From CAVUAA01 sp963739345 (GTDB taxonomy: Bacteria; Chlamydiota; Chlamydiia; Chlamydiales; JAFEGQ01), in contig CAVUAA010000002.1 in NCBI GenBank assembly GCA_963739345.1, positions 186,001 through 250,000 of the forward strand: a DNA stretch of 64,000 nt. The letters are read 5' to 3'. A program made the translations under genes and the position numbers. The notes under the pieces are model-generated. The model saw only the letters and a program-made list of their open reading frames with translations, was not told the DNA's origin and searched no databases. Of this stretch, positions 61,427 through 64,000 are shown piece after piece (position 1 is the first letter of the stretch; each line of letters starts with the position of its first letter).

Positions 61427-61550
61427 GCAATGATGTCAAATCACAACAACGCGTAGGGTCAGGCATTCACTTTTTTTGAGCCCGGCCCGTCGCGGCCGAA
61501 ACCACGCTTACCCGTGCTGTGTTGGCCTCTGGATTGACATTATTGGCTTC
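61427..61550. other. Intergenic stretch with an inverted copy of a short repeat
   Basis: Holds GTAGGGTCAGGCA at 61452-61464, the reverse complement of 22628-22640. No clear terminator for gp6D or the convergent gene at 61551 is seen. Confidence 0.4.
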
Positions 61551-61952
61551 CTAACTGCGGGGAACCCAAACAAGATCTTGCTGACCATGTTCGTCGAGGA
61601 GTCTCTCCCACTCCTCAGCAACCATCAGAAATTCCTCTATTGTAGATGTAAAGCCTACTGGGCTCCGTTCGTTCCACGCCAGCTGATAGTGTAGCGACAC
61701 CACTCCTGCCTTGTCATCAATCACCAGCGCCGCTCTTGTGCCACCCGCGCTTGAAATGAGGCCCGCTTGACTAACCGCGGCGCGAACACTGCCGGGTAAA
61801 TACCCCCCGCCATTAAACACAGGCGTCGCTAAATAGAGAGTCTGCAGGTCGGCGCTTCGCGCCACATGCACTACGAAGGAGCCAAGCTGCACATCGCTCT
61901 GTTGAGTCGTCTGTAATCGGTCGTAGGTTTGTTCGATCAATTGCTGTGACAT
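61551..61952 (-). CDS. Small acidic protein, possibly a type III secretion chaperone-like (CesT) fold
   Basis: 133 residues with no firm family match. The layout is helix (QQLIEQTYDRLQTTQQS), paired strands (VQLGSFVVHVAR, TLYLATPVFNGGGYLPG), more strands (RAALVIDDKAGVVSLHYQLA) and a long acidic helix (TIEEFLMVAEEWERLLDE). Alternation of this type, the small size and the last amphipathic helix fit CesT-type chaperones that pair with a secreted effector. That is an inference from pattern alone. It lies between gp6D (convergent) and ung (same strand) and is not obviously linked to an effector gene. Confidence 0.5.
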   Translation of the reverse strand: MSQQLIEQTYDRLQTTQQSDVQLGSFVVHVARSADLQTLYLATPVFNGGGYLPGSVRAAVSQAGLISSAGGTRAALVIDDKAGVVSLHYQLAWNERSPVGFTSTIEEFLMVAEEWERLLDEHGQQDLVWVPRS

Positions 61953-62023
61953 GGATTGCCTCCCTGCTATCTCCTATGATACTAGAGCGGAATTAACAGC
62001 AGATAAAGACATTAAGTCATTGA

Positions 62024-62722
62024 TTATGAGAGACTCCAGTCAATTGGCTTGCGACCCATTTTGACCAGCATGGCGTTGACTTTGGAGAAGTGGCCGCATC
62101 CAAAAAACCCCTTGTAGGCAGAGAGGGGAGAGGGGTGGGCTGCTTGCAACACCTGTGGCGATGCATGCCCCTCCCGCTCCAATACCCGCTCCAGCTTCTC
62201 CTTTGCCGACCGTCCCCAAAGCACAAAAACGACATGCCGGTCCAAAAGTGCCGTCAGCGCCGCATCAGTGAACCGCTCCCACCCCTTCCCAAAATGGGAC
62301 TTGGGTTGCCCTTGTCGCACCGTCAACGTTGCATTCAGTAGCAAGACTCCCTGCTGCGCCCACGGCAGAAGCGATCCATGGGAGGGAATAGGCAATCCCA
62401 GATCAGCATGTAGCTCCTTGTACATGTTCTTTAACGACGGGGGCGTTTGCACTCCCGGTTGAACGCTAAAGCAGAGACCGTGCGCCTGTCCCGGTCCGTG
62501 ATAGGGGTCTTGTCCCACGATCACTACCTTCACTTTCTCATAGGGCGTTTGCAAAAAAGCGTTGAAGACCAGGTCTGCTGATGGATAGATCGGCTCGGAC
62601 CCCTTCCGCTCTTGTGCAACAAATGCTGCCAGGTCCTCCATGTAGGGTTGCTTGAGTTCGTCATTCAATACTTTCCGCCAAACTTGGTCCAGGTTGACTC
62701 GCTCACTCAATGCTATTACCAT
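62024..62722 (-). CDS. ung: Uracil-DNA glycosylase
   Basis: 232 residues, family 1 UDG that removes uracil from DNA. Catalytic Asp in VVIVGQDPYHGPGQAHGLCF, the Ser/Gly loop in LPWAQQGVLLLNATLTV, VFVLWGRSA, and the leucine-intercalation loop AHPSPLSAYKGFFGCGHFSK are all present. ATG at 62722. Divergent from the EamA gene with a 51-base shared leader. Confidence 0.96.
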   Translation of the reverse strand: MVIALSERVNLDQVWRKVLNDELKQPYMEDLAAFVAQERKGSEPIYPSADLVFNAFLQTPYEKVKVVIVGQDPYHGPGQAHGLCFSVQPGVQTPPSLKNMYKELHADLGLPIPSHGSLLPWAQQGVLLLNATLTVRQGQPKSHFGKGWERFTDAALTALLDRHVVFVLWGRSAKEKLERVLEREGHASPQVLQAAHPSPLSAYKGFFGCGHFSKVNAMLVKMGRKPIDWSLS

Positions 62723-62773
62723 TAGAAAATGCCTCCCTCTTAAGTACGAGGCAATAGGATGCCATAGAGGACC

Positions 62774-63685
62774 TTGTTGGACAAACCTAAGCTACAGGAA
62801 AAGCCGCTACATAGTCATAACGCCGCGCGGGGGGCGTTGTTCGCGATCATGGCTGCCATGCTTTGGGCGACCGCCGGTCTCTCGGTTAAGATGGTCTCCA
62901 CAAGCCTCTCTCCACAGCAAATTGTCTGGTTTGGTCGTTGGATTGGGCTTGTCGCCTTTAGCCCCTTCTTCTTCCTTTCGGTCAAACAGCGGGGATTACG
63001 ATCGTTTAAGATGCGCAAACCGCTCCTCCTTCTGGTCCGAGCCTTCTTTAGCCTAGCCGCCAGCTTCTGCCTCTATTATGCTCTCCACTACCTCTCCCTC
63101 ACCACCGCCGTCCTTCTCAGCTATACCCGCCCCCTCTTTCTCCCTCTTATCGTGCTTGCCGTCTATCGGAAAAAACTCGAGCCGGTCATCTGGTTTGGCC
63201 TTGCCATCGGTTTCGTTGGCGTCATCCTCATCCTACAGCCGGGGATCGACCTCAAGCACCCCGCAACCCTCGTCGGCCTCGCCGCTGGCGTCGCCGGTGC
63301 GCTGGTCATGCTCATCATGCGACGACTCGCAAAAGCTGAGCCATCTGAGAACATCACCTTTCACTACTTTTGGATGTCTGTCGTCCTCTCCTCTATTCCC
63401 GTCATTTTCTGGTGGGAATCGCCAGGTGAGATCGATATCGGCTGGCTCGCCCTGCTCGGCATCACTGTCGCCCTCTATCAGATGTGCCTTAGCCGCGCCT
63501 ACCGCTACCTCCGGGCCACCGCGATCGGCGCTATCCTCTACTCTACCCTCATCTTCTCCACCATTTATGACTGGGTGATCTGGCACAACGAGCCAAGCCT
63601 CTATACTGGCCTTGGCATCCTCCTCGTCTGCGGCAGCTCCATCTTCACCATCGTTCTAGTCCGCAAACCGATGGTTCCGCCCTGA
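62774..63685 (+). CDS. EamA/DMT-superfamily transporter
   Basis: 303 residues, ten membrane helices as two EamA repeats (first: ALFAIMAAMLWATAGLSVKM to VLLSYTRPLFLPLIVLAVYR; second: LVGLAAGVAGALVMLIMRRL to YSTLIFSTIYDWVIWHNEPS). TTG start (LLDKPKL). Drug/metabolite-type exporters carry amino acids or nucleotide metabolites; chlamydiae use some to draw on the host. The substrate is unknown. Followed by fold-back repeat copy C. Confidence 0.88.
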   Translation: MLDKPKLQEKPLHSHNAARGALFAIMAAMLWATAGLSVKMVSTSLSPQQIVWFGRWIGLVAFSPFFFLSVKQRGLRSFKMRKPLLLLVRAFFSLAASFCLYYALHYLSLTTAVLLSYTRPLFLPLIVLAVYRKKLEPVIWFGLAIGFVGVILILQPGIDLKHPATLVGLAAGVAGALVMLIMRRLAKAEPSENITFHYFWMSVVLSSIPVIFWWESPGEIDIGWLALLGITVALYQMCLSRAYRYLRATAIGAILYSTLIFSTIYDWVIWHNEPSLYTGLGILLVCGSSIFTIVLVRKPMVPP

Positions 63686-63849
63686 GACCCGGACTGCCAC
63701 CTTATTCTCCCCCTATGACGCCTGCTTTTGGCAAATCCACTTCGCCTCGCTCTTCAGACGTGGCTGGTGGCCACGCCGTTCATCGCGATTCTCGCATCTT
63801 GCTCCAAACCAAACGCCCTAGTGGAAGACTAAGATAGCAATCTGAGATC
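63685..63849. repeat. Fold-back (MITE-like) repeat, copy C (inverse orientation to A and B)
   Basis: About 165 bases directly after the EamA stop. Read on the minus strand it matches copies A and B: CTAGGGCGTTTGG near one end, ATCGCGAT in the middle, the hairpin CGTGGC-CACCA-GCCACG, then TTTGCCAAAAGCAGGCG and a matching end. CTGAGA appears on both sides (63682-63687 and 63842-63847), perhaps by chance. Confidence 0.75.
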
Positions 63850-64000
63850 GTTGATTAAAGCCCGAGATTTGGATTGTGCCGGGCTTTGGTCTCGGGGCGA
63901 TGGCGGACGTGCGTCGCATACTCGGGTGAGTAGGGGCGCACGTCTGCCGACGCATCCGGGGCCGAATGCCGGTGCAAGGTGGATTTCGGATTTAATCAAC
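63850..64000. repeat. Second fold-back element at the right window edge
   Basis: The 151-base block begins with GTTGATTAAA and ends with TTTAATCAAC. The two halves are imperfectly complementary nearly throughout, and many differences are transitions that would still pair as G-U in RNA. Inside are two strong dyads: AAAGCCCG (63857-63864) with CGGGCTTT (63880-63887), and 12-base arms 63902-63913 and 63937-63948 with 11 matches. It may continue past the window. No gene is recognisable in it. Confidence 0.65.

Larger units (their letters stand above)
40265..61654. other. Cluster of 17 copies of an exact octamer, TGTAAAGC / GCTTTACA
   Basis: Plus-strand TGTAAAGC begins at 40265, 43248, 44947, 45455, 45784, 46059, 48004, 49887, 50917, 52131, 55750, 56536, 57642, 57715, 60645 and 61647. 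The reverse orientation occurs once at 45032. A chance octamer is expected about 0.3 times per strand over this length. The 15 genic copies (14 TGTAAAGC plus the one at 45032) fall in all reading frames, and two copies are between genes. Flanking bases are not conserved. I found no copy in the first 40 kb. All genic copies with TGTAAAGC on plus lie in minus-strand genes. Confidence 0.75.

Noticed and set aside
63682..63847. CTGAGA on both sides of fold-back copy C as a target duplication
   Set aside because: Placing it as the duplication shifts the ends out of register with copies A and B, so it may be coincidence.

Overview
The window carries a chromosomal segment from a member of the Chlamydiota, probably an environmental lineage with higher GC than the animal pathogens (mid-50s percent by eye). 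The evidence is a set of genes with chlamydial character or order: thrS followed by a ParA-like ATPase and a pGP6-D-like protein, an McsA/McsB pair, a sigma-66-like rpoD, a DUF3592-type gene next to rpsT, a TyrP transporter, a short MreC beside an aspartate/tyrosine aminotransferase, and recD-recB-recC. All family calls come from reading the translations; no database was searched.

Layout. 1-1.4 kb: the 5' end of an inverse-autotransporter gene running off the left edge, then a REP-associated transposase between two palindromes. 1.4-7.7 kb: a minus-strand block of a SthA-like flavoprotein and an OppA/OppB/OppC-type peptide importer. 7.7-13.2 kb: glycogen phosphorylase, an amino-acid-binding lipoprotein, and three small hydrophobic proteins of unknown function. 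13.2-17.7 kb: two tandem inverse autotransporters with beta-helix-like passengers. 17.6-22.5 kb: an aminotransferase, two methyltransferase-like proteins with signal peptides, a phosphoesterase, McsA and McsB. 22.6-27.4 kb: a DcrB/PsbP-like protein, an acetyltransferase, a PEBP protein, a secreted esterase, tRNA-Thr(CGT) and a membrane-anchored kinase-like protein. 27.4-32.8 kb: tyrP, mreC, an aminotransferase, tRNA-Ala(GGC) and a DinG-type helicase. 32.8-38.3 kb: rpoD, a CoiA-like gene, a PAS-like membrane protein, archaeal-type proS and a mutarotase-like gene. rpoD, the PAS-like gene and proS are each broken by small frame changes, which suggests poor local sequence quality. 38.4-44.3 kb: DUF3592 gene, rpsT, a winged-helix regulator, a large fold-back repeat, then an ABC exporter with a membrane-fusion protein and a TolC-type partner. 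44.3-52.1 kb: recD, recB and recC. 52.2-64 kb: an LplT-like MFS protein, a cysteine-containing outer-membrane protein, an 870-residue protein with a papain-like Cys motif, thrS-parA-gp6D, a small chaperone-like gene, ung, an EamA transporter, and two fold-back repeats at the right edge.

The least ordinary content is non-coding. At least four families of fold-back or palindromic repeats are interspersed, several with compensating changes between copies. One exact octamer (GCTTTACA, mostly written TGTAAAGC on the plus strand) occurs 17 times between 40.2 and 61.7 kb, 16 times in one orientation, and I found none in the first 40 kb. It lies over and around recBCD in all three reading frames and between genes, so it is a candidate Chi-like or uptake-like signal.
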